Position numbers and translations under genes: made by a program | Assembly: GCF_012847295.1 (NCBI RefSeq) | Contig: NZ_JABBDY010000004.1 | Coordinates: 1-64,000 of the forward strand | DNA: 64,000 bases | Direction of reading: 5' to 3' | Source: Microbacterium sp. MF43 | GTDB taxonomy: Bacteria; Actinomycetota; Actinomycetes; Actinomycetales; Microbacteriaceae | Part shown: positions 35,436 through 44,685 of the stretch, in pieces | How the letters are laid out: each line of letters opens with the position of its first letter | How positions within the stretch are numbered: the stretch's first letter is position 1 | Notes under the pieces: generated by a model | Told to the model about the DNA's origin: nothing | What the model saw: the letters and a program-made list of their open reading frames with translations, nothing else | Database searches by the model: none

Positions 35436-36821
35436 TCACCCGAGCGAGTCGAGAATCTCCACGAGCAGCTCGTACGTCGTCAGCGGGCTGATGATCGCGA
35501 AGCGCAGCACGGGCTCGCCCGCATGCGAGCTCGGCACGACGAACGCCTTCTGCTCCTCGAGCAGCTGATCCGACCAGGCCTGATAGTCGGCGGCCGACCA
35601 GCCCTCGCGACGGAACACGACGACCGACAGCTGCGGGTCGCGCACGAGCGAGACGCTGTCGCGGCGCTCGATCTCGTCGGCGATCCGCCGGGCGAGGTCG
35701 ATGGCGTACTTCACCGTCGCGCGGTACTGCTCGGTGCCGTGCGTCGCGAGCGAGAACCACAGCGGCAGTCCGCGCGAGCGCCGCGTGAGCTGAATGGCGA
35801 GGTCGGACGGATTCCAGTCCGGGGAGTCGGTGAGGGTGTCGAGATACTCGGCCTTCTGGGTGTGCGCCTTGAGGGCGAGCGAAGGGTCGCGGTAGATCAG
35901 CGCGCAGGCGTCGAACGGCGCGAACAGCCACTTGTGCGGGTCGACGATCACCGAGTCGGCGAGCTCGACGCCCGCGAACGCCGGCCGCATCTCGGGAACG
36001 AGCATCGCGGCGAGCCCGTAGGCCCCGTCCACGTGAAGCCAGACACCGCGTTCCTCGGCCGCCGCGGCGACGCCGGCGATGTCGTCGACGATGCCGAAGT
36101 TCGTGGTTCCTCCGGTCGCGACCACGGCGAACACCGCGTCACCGTGCTCGTCGAGCACCCGTGCGACGGACTCGCCGTGCAGCCGCCCGTCGGCGTCGGG
36201 TGCGGCCGTCACGACATCGACGTCCATGACGTCGGCGGCCGATGCAATAGAGGAGTGCGCTTCGCCGCTGCACACCACGACCCAGCGCGCGGGATTGGCG
36301 CGCCCTTCCTCTTTGTTGCGTCGGCGCGCGGCATCCCGAGCCGTCACGAGAGCCGAGAGGTTGCCGATCGTGCCGCCCTGCACGAACACGCCGCCCGCGG
36401 CCGCGGGCAGGCCGAACTCCTTGGCGAGCCAGTGCAGCACCTCGTTCTCGGCGAACACGGCACCGGCGCCCTCCATCCACGAGCCGCCGTAGATCGCGGA
36501 TGCCGAGACCACGACGTCGAACGCCAGCGATGCCTTGCTCGGAGCCGACGGGATGAAGGAGAGGTAGCCGGGGTGGTCGGTCGAGATGCAGGCCGGCGCC
36601 AGCACGTTCTCGAAGAGTGCGATCGCCCGGCGCGCGCCGATCCCGTCGTCGGTGATCGAGCCCGACGCGAGGCGCGCGAGATCGTTGGGCCGCATCGGCT
36701 TGTCGAGCGGGATGTCCTCGTACAGCGCGCGACGCCGTGCGTACTCGAGCACGTCGTCCACGGTGTGGCGGGTCTCTTCCGAGATCGCGTGCATCTTCTC
36801 GGGCTGCGAGGGGGCGGTCAT
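35436..36821 (-). CDS. Group II PLP-dependent amino-acid decarboxylase
   Basis: 461 residues from the ATG at 36821. Recognisable elements are DHPGYLSFIPSAPSKASLAF, GGVFVQGGTIGNLSALVTAR, VVCSGEAHSSI, HVDGAYGLAAMLVP and the PLP-lysine motif VDPHKWLFAPFD. This is the fold-type I group II decarboxylase family (aromatic-L-amino-acid, glutamate, diaminobutyrate, cysteine-sulfinate). The active-site histidine stacking on PLP lies in GEAHSSI. The natural substrate cannot be read from sequence, and no biosynthetic partner genes are adjacent. Confidence 0.9.
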   Translation of the reverse strand: MTAPSQPEKMHAISEETRHTVDDVLEYARRRALYEDIPLDKPMRPNDLARLASGSITDDGIGARRAIALFENVLAPACISTDHPGYLSFIPSAPSKASLAFDVVVSASAIYGGSWMEGAGAVFAENEVLHWLAKEFGLPAAAGGVFVQGGTIGNLSALVTARDAARRRNKEEGRANPARWVVVCSGEAHSSIASAADVMDVDVVTAAPDADGRLHGESVARVLDEHGDAVFAVVATGGTTNFGIVDDIAGVAAAAEERGVWLHVDGAYGLAAMLVPEMRPAFAGVELADSVIVDPHKWLFAPFDACALIYRDPSLALKAHTQKAEYLDTLTDSPDWNPSDLAIQLTRRSRGLPLWFSLATHGTEQYRATVKYAIDLARRIADEIERRDSVSLVRDPQLSVVVFRREGWSAADYQAWSDQLLEEQKAFVVPSSHAGEPVLRFAIISPLTTYELLVEILDSLG

Positions 36822-36882
36822 GTGTGCTCCACGGTTCGGGTCGACACCTCACGCTAGGTCGTGCGGACGACGACGACAAGCC

Positions 36883-36908
36883 GGGACGGATGCCTCGGCA
36901 TCCGTCCC
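36883..36908. repeat. Perfect palindrome in a divergent intergenic region
   Basis: GGGACGGATGCC-TC-GGCATCCGTCCC lies between the decarboxylase start (36821) and the ATP-grasp start (36963). It belongs to the dispersed GGATGCC/GGCATCC palindrome set. Being between divergent starts, it is less likely to be a terminator and more likely a binding site or a repeat. Confidence 0.7.
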
Positions 36909-36962
36909 TGTCACCCGACGCGCGCCCGAGGACCGTCGAGGGCCACCGCTTAGGATGGGTGA

Positions 36963-37988
36963 ATGTCCTCCCCCGTGAACAGGCTCTTCCGTCGTGCGCG
37001 GTTCTTCGTGCGCCGCGTGGTCTCGTTCGACTTCCAGCGGGTGAGCCAGTTCGCCGCCCAGTCGGCCAAGCTCACGCGTGCGCCGCGCTGGTGGGTCATG
37101 CTCGACATGGCGTGGTGCGCGGTGCGGTACGAGACCACGTTCGAGAACTACTCCGAGTGGGACTTCCGCATCCTCAAGGCGCGTGAGCGCAAGACCTACA
37201 TGACCGACCCCCGGTCGTTCCACCTCAGCCGCCGCCTCAACGACGACACGCAGCGCGGCATCTTCGACGACAAGCTGCAGTTCGCCCGCCGCTTCGGCGA
37301 CGAGCTCGGCCGCGACTGGCTCGACGTCGCCGAGGTCGACGCGGCGGCCGTCGGCGAGTTCCTGCGTCGCCACGACCGCGTCATCACCAAGAACCCTCGC
37401 GGCGTCGGCGGCAACGGCATCACGGTGCGCGACACGGCAGGCATCGCCGACCCCGCCGCCTTCCGCGCGGGACTGATCGCCTCGGGTGAGACGCTCATCG
37501 AGGAGCTGCTCGTGCAGCACCCCGAGATGGCCCGCCTGTACCCGGGCAGCGTCAACTCGCTGCGCGTGGTCACCTACCTCGACCCCGACGGCGAGGTGCA
37601 CGTGCTCGCCGCGGTGCTGAAGATCGGCAACGGCGGCGTCATCGACAACTTCTCGAGCGGCGGCATGTACACGATGCTCGACGAGCACGGCCGCGCGCTC
37701 CACCCCGCCGCCGACGAGGAGGCGCACGCCTATGCGACGCATCCGATCACGGGCGTCGAGATCACCGGGTTCCAGGTGCCGCTGTACGACGAGGTGCTCG
37801 CGCTCGTGGACCGTCTCGCCCGCCGGGTCCCCGCGCTCCCGTACATCGGGTGGGACATCGCCATCACGCCCGAGCGCCCGGTCGTGATCGAGGGCAACCA
37901 CAACACCGGCGTGTTCCAGTCCAAGCCCACGGTGTCGGGCATCCGCCAGGGACTGCTCCCGCGCTATCGCGCCGCGATGCGGTTCTGA
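36963..37988 (+). CDS. Sugar-transfer-associated ATP-grasp protein (copy 1)
   Basis: 341 residues matching the ATP-grasp 'sugar-transfer' family (PF14397-like). The basic amphipathic N-terminus is followed by WWVMLDMAWCAVRYETTFEN, YSEWDFRILKARERKTYMT, the glycine-rich nucleotide loop KNPRGVGGNGITV, the strand EELLVQHPEM, SLRVVTYLD, the SGGMYTM motif and the metal-binding end YIGWDIAITP and VVIEGNHNTGVFQ. Such enzymes use ATP to ligate an amino or acid group, often in exopolysaccharide clusters. It is 25 bp upstream of a paralogue with the same architecture, so the two probably act on related substrates. No glycosyltransferases are nearby. Confidence 0.85.
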   Translation: MSSPVNRLFRRARFFVRRVVSFDFQRVSQFAAQSAKLTRAPRWWVMLDMAWCAVRYETTFENYSEWDFRILKARERKTYMTDPRSFHLSRRLNDDTQRGIFDDKLQFARRFGDELGRDWLDVAEVDAAAVGEFLRRHDRVITKNPRGVGGNGITVRDTAGIADPAAFRAGLIASGETLIEELLVQHPEMARLYPGSVNSLRVVTYLDPDGEVHVLAAVLKIGNGGVIDNFSSGGMYTMLDEHGRALHPAADEEAHAYATHPITGVEITGFQVPLYDEVLALVDRLARRVPALPYIGWDIAITPERPVVIEGNHNTGVFQSKPTVSGIRQGLLPRYRAAMRF

Positions 37989-38013
37989 ACGCCGCTCCAG
38001 GAAGGTTCGCGAC

Positions 38014-39030
38014 ATGGGTCAACGCAGCGCCAAGCTGGGATACCTCCTCAACCGCGCCCGCCGGCTGCGTCCGGGCAATCTGCTCGAGTTCGCCTCGCAG
38101 GTGCAGCGGGTGTCGAAGGCGCCGAAGTTCGTCATCATCGCCGACATGCTGTGGTGCTCGGTGCGCTACGACATGGGCTTCCGCGACTACGCCGTGTGGG
38201 ACATCCGCCTTCTCAACGCGCGCGAGCGCAAGACGTGGATGACCCACCCGAAGTCCAACAGCATCACCAAGCTCTACAACGACCCGGCCGCGTACCGCCG
38301 GTTCGAAGACAAGATCAGCTTCTACGGCGAGTTCGCCGACGTCATCCACCGCGAGTGGATCGACGCGCGCACCGCGACCGACGAAGAGGTCGGCGCGTTC
38401 GTCGCGAAGCACGGGCGGGTGATCGCGAAGCCGGCGGCGTCCGAGGGCGGCGCGGGCATCTCGGTCTACGACGCGAGCGAGGCGACGGATGCCGCGGCCT
38501 TCCGCGCCCGGCTGATCGCTGCCGACCAGACGCTCCTCGAGCAGCTTCTCGTGCAGCACGAGGCGATGTCGTCGCTCTACCCCGACAGCGTCAACACGCT
38601 GCGGATGATCACGTACCTCGACACCGACGCCGACAAGATGCACCTCCTCGCGGCGGTGCTGCGCATCGGCAACGGCGCGAGCATCGACAACTTCGCGTCG
38701 GGAGGCATGTACACGCTCCTCGACGAGCGCGGCGTCGCGCTCTACCCGGGCGTCGACAAGAACAGCAACGTCTACGTGAACCACCCGAAGACGGGGACGG
38801 CGATCCAGGGCTTCCAGGTGCCGATGTACGACGAGGTGTTCGCTCTGCTGGAAGACGTGGTTCGGCGCATCCCGCAGATCCGCTACGTCGGCTGGGACAT
38901 CGCGATCACCCCCGAAGGCCCGGCGGTCATCGAGGGCAACCACAACTCGAGCGTCTTCCAGCCCAAGCCGTCGGCGTCGGGCGTCCGCACCGGGCTGCTC
39001 CCCGTGTACAAGGCCGCCATCGGCTTCTGA
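38014..39030 (+). CDS. Sugar-transfer-associated ATP-grasp protein (copy 2)
   Basis: 338 residues, paralogous throughout to the preceding gene: FVIIADMLWCSVRYDMGFRD, YAVWDIRLLNARERKTWMTH, GRVIAKPAASEGGAGISV, LLVQHEAMSSLYPDSVNTLR, SGGMYTLLDE, YVGWDIAITP and VIEGNHNSSVFQPKPSA are conserved. The phosphate-binding loop differs (PAASEGGAG versus NPRGVGGNG), hinting at a distinct substrate or altered nucleotide binding. The two genes form one transcription unit; the start has an AGGAAGG-type ribosome site near 37999. Confidence 0.85.
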   Translation: MGQRSAKLGYLLNRARRLRPGNLLEFASQVQRVSKAPKFVIIADMLWCSVRYDMGFRDYAVWDIRLLNARERKTWMTHPKSNSITKLYNDPAAYRRFEDKISFYGEFADVIHREWIDARTATDEEVGAFVAKHGRVIAKPAASEGGAGISVYDASEATDAAAFRARLIAADQTLLEQLLVQHEAMSSLYPDSVNTLRMITYLDTDADKMHLLAAVLRIGNGASIDNFASGGMYTLLDERGVALYPGVDKNSNVYVNHPKTGTAIQGFQVPMYDEVFALLEDVVRRIPQIRYVGWDIAITPEGPAVIEGNHNSSVFQPKPSASGVRTGLLPVYKAAIGF

Positions 39031-39034
39031 CCCG

Positions 39035-39412
39035 TCAGGCGCGGAACGGCGCCGAGCCGAGCACCTTCTCCACCGTGAGCTCGAGCACGACACGCTTCGG
39101 GTTCACGCGCGGCTGCCGGTAGCGGGCGGCGTAGAGCGCAACGGCGTGGGCGACGGCATCCGGATCGTCCTTCACCACCACCGGACCCTCGAAGCTGATC
39201 CACCGGCCGCGATCCACCGAGCACACCGTCGCGCGCCCGTGGCGCTGCGCGTTGACGAACTTCTGCGATCCGCCCGAGCCGATGACCCGCACGATGCCGT
39301 CCTCGAACGTGAAGCCCACCGGCACCGCATGGATGCGGCCGCCCCGGCCGAGCGTGGACAGGGTCGCGAGGTGGTATTCGGACAGGAACTCGCGCGCGGC
39401 GTCGGTCAGCAC
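39035..39412 (-). CDS. Pyridoxamine-5'-phosphate-oxidase-fold flavin/F420-binding protein
   Basis: 125 residues from a GTG at 39412. The split-barrel pattern FLSEYHLATLSTLGRGGRIH, AVPVGFTFEDGIVRVIGSG, RATVCSVDRGRWISFEGPV and YRQPRVNPKRVVLELTVEKV is typical of small PNPOx-like proteins, many of which use coenzyme F420 in actinobacteria to reduce or bind unknown compounds. An F420-reductase-like gene at 50661 is compatible with F420 use, but the cofactor is not proven. It is convergent with the ATP-grasp pair at four bases distance. Confidence 0.8.
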   Translation of the reverse strand: MLTDAAREFLSEYHLATLSTLGRGGRIHAVPVGFTFEDGIVRVIGSGGSQKFVNAQRHGRATVCSVDRGRWISFEGPVVVKDDPDAVAHAVALYAARYRQPRVNPKRVVLELTVEKVLGSAPFRA

Positions 39413-39424
39413 CGCTCCAGCCTC

Positions 39425-39814
39425 TCACTCCGAGACGTCGAAGGTGATCTCCCAGTCCTCGCCCGAGACCGTCGCGGTGCCGGGCGCGACGGCGCGCACC
39501 TCCCACTCCCTGCCGTCGCTCGCGGCCACGTTCACCGACTCGATGAGCAGGACGGCGTCGCCTTCGAGCAGCGGGTCGGGGGCGGATGCCTCGGCACGCA
39601 GCGTCGTCGTCTGATCGACCGTCATCGAGAAGACCGCGCCGTCGTCGGCGGCGCTGACGAAGCGCGGCACCGGCACCGGGGTCGCCCGGGGGCCGGCCGA
39701 CTCGGTCGGATCGGCGGACGGGCCCGGGTCGGGCGTGCCGGCCGGCGGCGCTCCCGCGCTCGCGCATCCCCCCAAGAGAAAGATGAGCGCGAGCGCGGGA
39801 AGCCACCGTCGCAT
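39425..39814 (-). CDS. Secreted lipoprotein, Chagasin/Ig-like pattern
   Basis: 129 residues. The signal peptide ends in the lipobox LLGGC, followed by a proline/threonine-rich linker and a single beta-domain (VFSMTVDQTTTLRAEAS, DAVLLIESVNVAASDGREWEV, APGTATVSGEDWEITFDVSE). The closing strand 'GxATVxGxxWxITFxV' is reminiscent of chagasin-like or Ig-like inhibitor folds; this is only a pattern match. It directly precedes the M36 peptidase stop on the same strand, so a link as inhibitor or partner of that secreted protease is conceivable. Confidence 0.6.
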   Translation of the reverse strand: MRRWLPALALIFLLGGCASAGAPPAGTPDPGPSADPTESAGPRATPVPVPRFVSAADDGAVFSMTVDQTTTLRAEASAPDPLLEGDAVLLIESVNVAASDGREWEVRAVAPGTATVSGEDWEITFDVSE

Positions 39815-39822
39815 GCGGACCC

Positions 39823-42800
39823 CTACGGCCCGCTCTGCGTGGCGATCGTCTCGACGATGTCCTTCTGCGCCTTGATCTGCGCCGACGTCGAGGCCGGGTT
39901 GATCCGCACCGTCTCAGCGGCGAGCATCACCGCGCCGAACGTGCTGTCGAGCGAACCGTTCCCGTCGCTGTCGACGGGGGTGCCGAGGCTCACCGAGCCG
40001 TTCGCGAAGTTCAGCCAGGCGCCCACGGCGTGCTGGTCGAAGATCACGTCGGCCGGCGACTTCGCCGGGTTCTGCAGCACGAGCGTCGCCGCGGCGCGGG
40101 TCGAGGCATCCTTGTCCTCACTGAACACCAGGCTGAAGTACCCCACGATATCGAGGTAGCACTGCAGCTCGGCCGCCGTGAAGTCGTTCGACTTCTTCAC
40201 GCGGTACTGGTTCAGCCACCAGCCGTGACCCTTCGACACCGTCGCGTTCCCGGTGACGACGACCGCAGCCGTATCGGTGGGCGAGACGCCCCCGTCGTCA
40301 TCCGTGGCGGTGACGCCCAGCTCGTACAGGCACGCGTCGCCGTAGACGTGACTCTCCTCGAGCGTCACGTCGCGCGGCTGCACGCTCGGCGACTTCAGCG
40401 GGTCGGCGAACGGCGGGTTCACCAGCGACGTCTGCGCGTCCACGGCCCCGTCGCCCCAGTCCCACTGCAGGGTGAGGTCGTCGCTGCCCGGATCGGTCGA
40501 CGTCGCCGGTACCGTGAGCTCTTCACCCGCCTCGAGGACGAACGCGCTGTGGCCGTCGTAGACCTCCTCGCCCGACGTGTCGATCGTGGCCGTCGGGTCG
40601 ACGTTGGCGACCGCCGCGACCTCGGAGTCGCAGTTTCCGGTCGTGTCATCGTCGGCCGCGCAGACCTCGACCGTGAAGTCGCCGTCGTCGCCGTACTGGT
40701 GCTGCACCGAGAAGGTCAGCGTGGCGTTCGGACGCACGTTCTCCTCGACGCCCGGCAGTCCGACCGGCGGCATCCCGTCATCCCACGAGATCGTCGCCGA
40801 CAGGTCGTCGAGCCAGCCGGGATCGGTGACTGTTCCCGACACCGTCACCGTGCCGAACTCGTCGATCGGCGTGATCGCATCGATCGACACCGTCGGTGCC
40901 ACGTTGGCCACCGTCACCGTCGTCGAGTCGGTCGCGGTGTTGCCGAACTCGTCGGTCACCTGCAGCCCGATCGTGTACACGCCGTCCTGTCCGACGGTCG
41001 TGAACGTCGGTGTCGGCCCGGTCGCGTCGTCGTACTGGCCATCGTTGTCGAGGTCCCAGGCGTACGAGGTGATCGCACCGGCGCTCGGGTCGGTGCCCGT
41101 CGCCGATCCGGTGCCGTCGAGCGAGGCATCCGTCCCCTCCACCGTGTTGTACGGGCCGCCCGCATCGGCGGTGGGCTCGCACTCGGCGGGGATGTCGGCG
41201 CTGGCGGTCGGCACGGTGTCGAGACCTGTGGTCGATCCGGTGCCGAGCCCCCGGCCGGCGAAGGCCGTCCAGATGAGGCACCGGTTCGCGCCGGCGTCCG
41301 CAGCGAGCAGACCGTTGCGCGCGTCGATGTAGGTCGGGTTCGCGGGCGTCGCCTTCATGCCGTCGAGCACGAGGGTGGCGAGTGGCTCCACGCCGCCCGG
41401 GAACATCGTGCGGATGTCGTAGACGGCCGCCGCCCAGATCTCGCCGTTGCCGTGGCCCGACCCCGACGAGGTGTTGTACGACTGGAAGGTGCGGGTCGAG
41501 ATGTCGTACCCGACGGAGCGGATGCCGTTGACCTGGTCACCGGTGACGTACTCGCCGACGACCGCGTCATCCCACTTCAGGAACGAGATGATGTCGCTCC
41601 AGCCCTCGCCGAGCGCACCGCGCTGATCCCCGCCGTTGTACCCGAGGGATCCGCCGCCGACGAGACGGCTCGAGACGCCGTGGCCGTACTCGTGAGCGAT
41701 GACATCGCCGTCCATGTCTCCGTCGCGGAAGGGCCGGCCAGGCGCCCACATGTACATCTGCATGCGCGGGCTCGCACCGTCGGCAGGGGTGCCGAAGTTG
41801 GCGTTGTTGAGGCAGCGGATGTCTTCGTCGTCACCCGGGTCGGCGGTGCCCTTGTCGTCGACGCAGCCGAAGTCCCAGCCGTCCTGCGCCTCGGCCAGCA
41901 CCGGGTCGCCCCCGCTGCCGCCGTTGCCGAAGTTGTCGACCTGGAAGTTGCCGCTCGCCTCGTCGAACCCGTGACCGTACAGCCAGTCGTGCATCACGTT
42001 CGTGTAGTAGAAGAGCTGCGTGATGATCGCGTCGCGATCGGCGTCGAGCGCCGCCACCGAGTTCACGTCGGCGGTCGTGCGCCAGGCGTCGGTCCACGAG
42101 TACAGGAACTGCTGGTACCCAGGGTCGCCGCTTGCGGGCGTCTGGGGCTGGTACTCGTTGTTGGAGTCGTCGTCGTTGCGGTCGAGATAGGCGTTGACGT
42201 TGTTGCCGTCGGTCGTGCGGTCGTCGACCCACGTGCCGTTGATGCCCGAGAACGACGTCGTCTGATGCGTCGCACCGGCAGCCTCGGGGTGCTCCTCGCG
42301 GAAGACGTTCCCCTCGGGCGCCGCGTGGGCGTACCGGCTGCGCTGGTCGAGGATCTCGCCCGTCGTCGCGTCGACGACCGTCTCGAACCAGGCATGGTCG
42401 CTCGACTCGATGTCGGTCAGCCAGGCCAGGCGCAGAGCGGTGCCGTTCTCGTCGGGATACCACACCAGCTCCGCCGTGACCGGCGCAGGCTCGGTCACGC
42501 CTTCGGCGTACACATTGGGGTACTCCCTGGGAGCTGCGGATCGCGTGTCGGCTTCGCGCAGGGGACGGGATGCGTCGGCATCCTGCGCCTCGGCCGCGGT
42601 GTCGAGCGCGGCGTGCGCCGTGAGACGAGCGGCGGTGCCCGATCCGTCCCCCGGCGCCAGGAACCCGGCCATCGAGGTCAGCGACCCGTCCGCGGCGACG
42701 ACGGCGGTCATGACCGCGTCGCGCACCCGCAGGCCATCGACCCGCTGGCCGAGATGCACCGCCGTGGCGCCGGTCGACAGGCGCAGCTCCTTGTGGACGT

Positions 42801-43080
42801 AGGCTCCCGCGGCAGCCTCGGCCGACAGGCCGAAGTCCGGCGCGTGGGCACGCAGGTACCCGAGCGCGATGTCGGCGGACGATCCGCCGGCAGGGCCCTG
42901 CAGGGCCCCCGCCACGGGATCGGCGACGACGCGCCCCGTCGCCGGATCGAGCTGGACGCCCGGAGGACTGGGGTCCTCGACGGGAGCGGCGGTCGCCGGA
43001 GCGAACCCTCCCGACACGAGCAGCGCCCCGGCGAGAAGCGTTGCGATGGCAGGCTTGTAGACGTGCTTTGGCGCGGACAT
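39823..43080 (-). CDS. Secreted M36 (fungalysin) metallopeptidase with PKD-like repeats
   Basis: 1085 residues from the ATG at 43080. The signal peptide is YKPAIATLLAGALLVSGGFA, followed by an FTP/PepSY-like propeptide (YVHKELRLSTGATAVHLGQR) and the M36 catalytic domain with NVMHDWLYGHGFDEA, the zinc motif VIAHEYGHGVSSRL (HExxH near residue 462) and GALGEGWSDIISF with the third ligand Glu about 30 residues later. Three PKD/Ig-like modules follow (WDLDNDGQYDDATGPT, WDWGDGAVD), then a dockerin-free tail (KGHGWWLNQYRVKKSND). The enzyme is expected to digest extracellular protein. Confidence 0.92.
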   Translation of the reverse strand: MSAPKHVYKPAIATLLAGALLVSGGFAPATAAPVEDPSPPGVQLDPATGRVVADPVAGALQGPAGGSSADIALGYLRAHAPDFGLSAEAAAGAYVHKELRLSTGATAVHLGQRVDGLRVRDAVMTAVVAADGSLTSMAGFLAPGDGSGTAARLTAHAALDTAAEAQDADASRPLREADTRSAAPREYPNVYAEGVTEPAPVTAELVWYPDENGTALRLAWLTDIESSDHAWFETVVDATTGEILDQRSRYAHAAPEGNVFREEHPEAAGATHQTTSFSGINGTWVDDRTTDGNNVNAYLDRNDDDSNNEYQPQTPASGDPGYQQFLYSWTDAWRTTADVNSVAALDADRDAIITQLFYYTNVMHDWLYGHGFDEASGNFQVDNFGNGGSGGDPVLAEAQDGWDFGCVDDKGTADPGDDEDIRCLNNANFGTPADGASPRMQMYMWAPGRPFRDGDMDGDVIAHEYGHGVSSRLVGGGSLGYNGGDQRGALGEGWSDIISFLKWDDAVVGEYVTGDQVNGIRSVGYDISTRTFQSYNTSSGSGHGNGEIWAAAVYDIRTMFPGGVEPLATLVLDGMKATPANPTYIDARNGLLAADAGANRCLIWTAFAGRGLGTGSTTGLDTVPTASADIPAECEPTADAGGPYNTVEGTDASLDGTGSATGTDPSAGAITSYAWDLDNDGQYDDATGPTPTFTTVGQDGVYTIGLQVTDEFGNTATDSTTVTVANVAPTVSIDAITPIDEFGTVTVSGTVTDPGWLDDLSATISWDDGMPPVGLPGVEENVRPNATLTFSVQHQYGDDGDFTVEVCAADDDTTGNCDSEVAAVANVDPTATIDTSGEEVYDGHSAFVLEAGEELTVPATSTDPGSDDLTLQWDWGDGAVDAQTSLVNPPFADPLKSPSVQPRDVTLEESHVYGDACLYELGVTATDDDGGVSPTDTAAVVVTGNATVSKGHGWWLNQYRVKKSNDFTAAELQCYLDIVGYFSLVFSEDKDASTRAAATLVLQNPAKSPADVIFDQHAVGAWLNFANGSVSLGTPVDSDGNGSLDSTFGAVMLAAETVRINPASTSAQIKAQKDIVETIATQSGP

Positions 43081-43317
43081 ACCGGCCCCTCTCGCGGCCC
43101 CGCGGCGCCCCCGGTTCGGCGCGGAAGACGGGCCGTAGCGGCCGTCACTGTACTCCCGGGTCACGCGGCTCACAAGGCACTCATTCAACGGCATGGAAAA
43201 CGGATGCCCGGCCGTGGGTGATCGGTCAGGATCGGAGAAGCGCCCCGCGCCCACGCCCGCGTAACGTGACGATCACGGGTCGCGAGAGCGGCCGGAGAAG
43301 ATGTGAGGAGAACAACC

Positions 43318-43755
43318 ATGGCCGAGAAGACGTCGCAGGGACTGACCGCAGACGAGCGTGCCGCCGTCAAGGAGCGCGCGAAGGAGCTGCGCGCCCAGGA
43401 GAAGGCGGGGAAGAACCGTGAGGCGGGCCTGAAGTCGGTGCTGGACGCGATCGCGAAGCTGTCGGGCACCGACAAGGTGCTCGCCGAGGGACTCCACGCC
43501 GTCGTCACCGAGGTCGCTCCCGACCTCGTGCCCAAGACGTACTACGGCATGCCGGGGTACGCCAACGCCGAGGGCAAGATCGTCGTCTTCCTTCAGCCGG
43601 CCGACAAGTTCAAGGCGCGTTACGCGACGATCGGGTTCGAAGACCGCGCCCGCCTCGACGACGGCGACCTGTGGCCGATCGCGTTCGCGGTCAAGGCCTG
43701 GACTCCCGCCGTGGAGAAGAAGGTGTCCGACCTCGTGCGGACCGCCGTCTCCTGA
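43318..43755 (+). CDS. DUF1801/YdhG-like small protein
   Basis: 145 residues from the ATG at 43318 with a GAGGAG ribosome site. The core is LVPKTYYGMPGYANAEGKIV, FLQPADKFKARYATIGFEDR and LDDGDLWPIAFAVKAWTPAV, which matches the DUF1801/YdhG (frataxin-like, PF08818) proteins known from Bacillus Fra-type iron chaperones. The N-terminal 45 residues are a charged coiled-coil-like helix (ERAKELRAQEKAGKNREAG) not typical of the family. The cytoplasmic function is unknown, possibly metal handling. Confidence 0.8.
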   Translation: MAEKTSQGLTADERAAVKERAKELRAQEKAGKNREAGLKSVLDAIAKLSGTDKVLAEGLHAVVTEVAPDLVPKTYYGMPGYANAEGKIVVFLQPADKFKARYATIGFEDRARLDDGDLWPIAFAVKAWTPAVEKKVSDLVRTAVS

Positions 43756-43846
43756 CGAAGAGCGGCGCGGCGGAGCAGATTACGCCTGCGACCGGACGTT
43801 TGCAAGCGTCTGCAGCGTCTCGACCCCTCCCGCCTAACGTCGGGGC

Positions 43847-44647
43847 ATGAGCTATGAACAGCCCCGAGGCGAGGCCTACCCCGATCGGCGCGACCCGCGC
43901 CCCGCGACGGTCGGCCCCGACGACGACACGCGGGTGTTCGACGGCCGCGCCGCGCGAGCGACCGCGACCGATCGCGACGGCGACGGCGTCCGCGACTCTC
44001 GCGAAGACCGCGACGGCGACGGTGTCGCCGACTCGCGCGAAGTGCAGGAGACGCGCGAGGTGCGCGACGGCGGCGACACCACGCTGCGCCAAGAAGTCCT
44101 CCGGCGCGAAGAGGAGCGCTTCGGCGGCTTCAAGTTCGGCGCCGCATTCTTCGGCTGGCTCACCGCCATGGGCGCCGCTCTGCTGCTGACGGCACTCGTC
44201 GCGGCCATCGGAGCGGCCATCGGGCTGACCTCTCCCGGCGCCGTGCAAGATGCCGCGGAGGCAGCCGAGGAGAACCTCGGCGGAGCGACGATCATCAGCG
44301 CGGTCGCCATCGGCCTCGTGCTCTTCCTCGCCTACTTCGCCGGCGGCTACGTCGCCGGGCGCATGGCGCGCTTCAGCGGCGTCAAGCAGGGCATCGCGGT
44401 ATGGCTGTGGGCGATCGTCATCGCCATCATCGTCGCGATCATCAGCGCCCTGGCCGGCGCCGAGTGGGACATCCTGGCGGCACTCGACGGCTTCCCGCGC
44501 ATCCCCATCACGCCCGAGACGGCCACGCTCACCGGCATCCTCACCGCCGTCGGCGCCGCGATCGTCACCCTGGTCGGAGCGATCCTGGGTGGCATGGCCG
44601 GAATGCGCTACCACCGCCGCGTCGACCGCGTGGGTCTCGGCGCCTGA
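43847..44647 (+). CDS. Membrane protein with N-terminal calcium-type repeats
   Basis: 266 residues. The N-terminal region has two tandem RDGDGVxDSRE repeats (residues ~42-65) resembling thrombospondin type-3/EF-hand loops, then a charged linker and four membrane helices (FGWLTAMGAALLLTALVAAI, ISAVAIGLVLFLAYFAGGYV, GIAVWLWAIVIAIIVAIISA and ILTAVGAAIVTLVGAILGGM). No enzymatic motif is visible. It precedes the CsbD gene by 38 bp on the same strand, suggesting a stress-related unit. Confidence 0.7.
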   Translation: MSYEQPRGEAYPDRRDPRPATVGPDDDTRVFDGRAARATATDRDGDGVRDSREDRDGDGVADSREVQETREVRDGGDTTLRQEVLRREEERFGGFKFGAAFFGWLTAMGAALLLTALVAAIGAAIGLTSPGAVQDAAEAAEENLGGATIISAVAIGLVLFLAYFAGGYVAGRMARFSGVKQGIAVWLWAIVIAIIVAIISALAGAEWDILAALDGFPRIPITPETATLTGILTAVGAAIVTLVGAILGGMAGMRYHRRVDRVGLGA

Positions 44648-44685
44648 GCTTCACGAACCCTGTTCACCGATGAAAGGAGATGCCG

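Noticed and set aside
40030-43221. Plus-strand open frame of over 1000 codons opposite the M36 peptidase
   Set aside because: Arg/Val/His-rich shadow of the peptidase frame; the minus strand has catalytic HExxH and PKD motifs.
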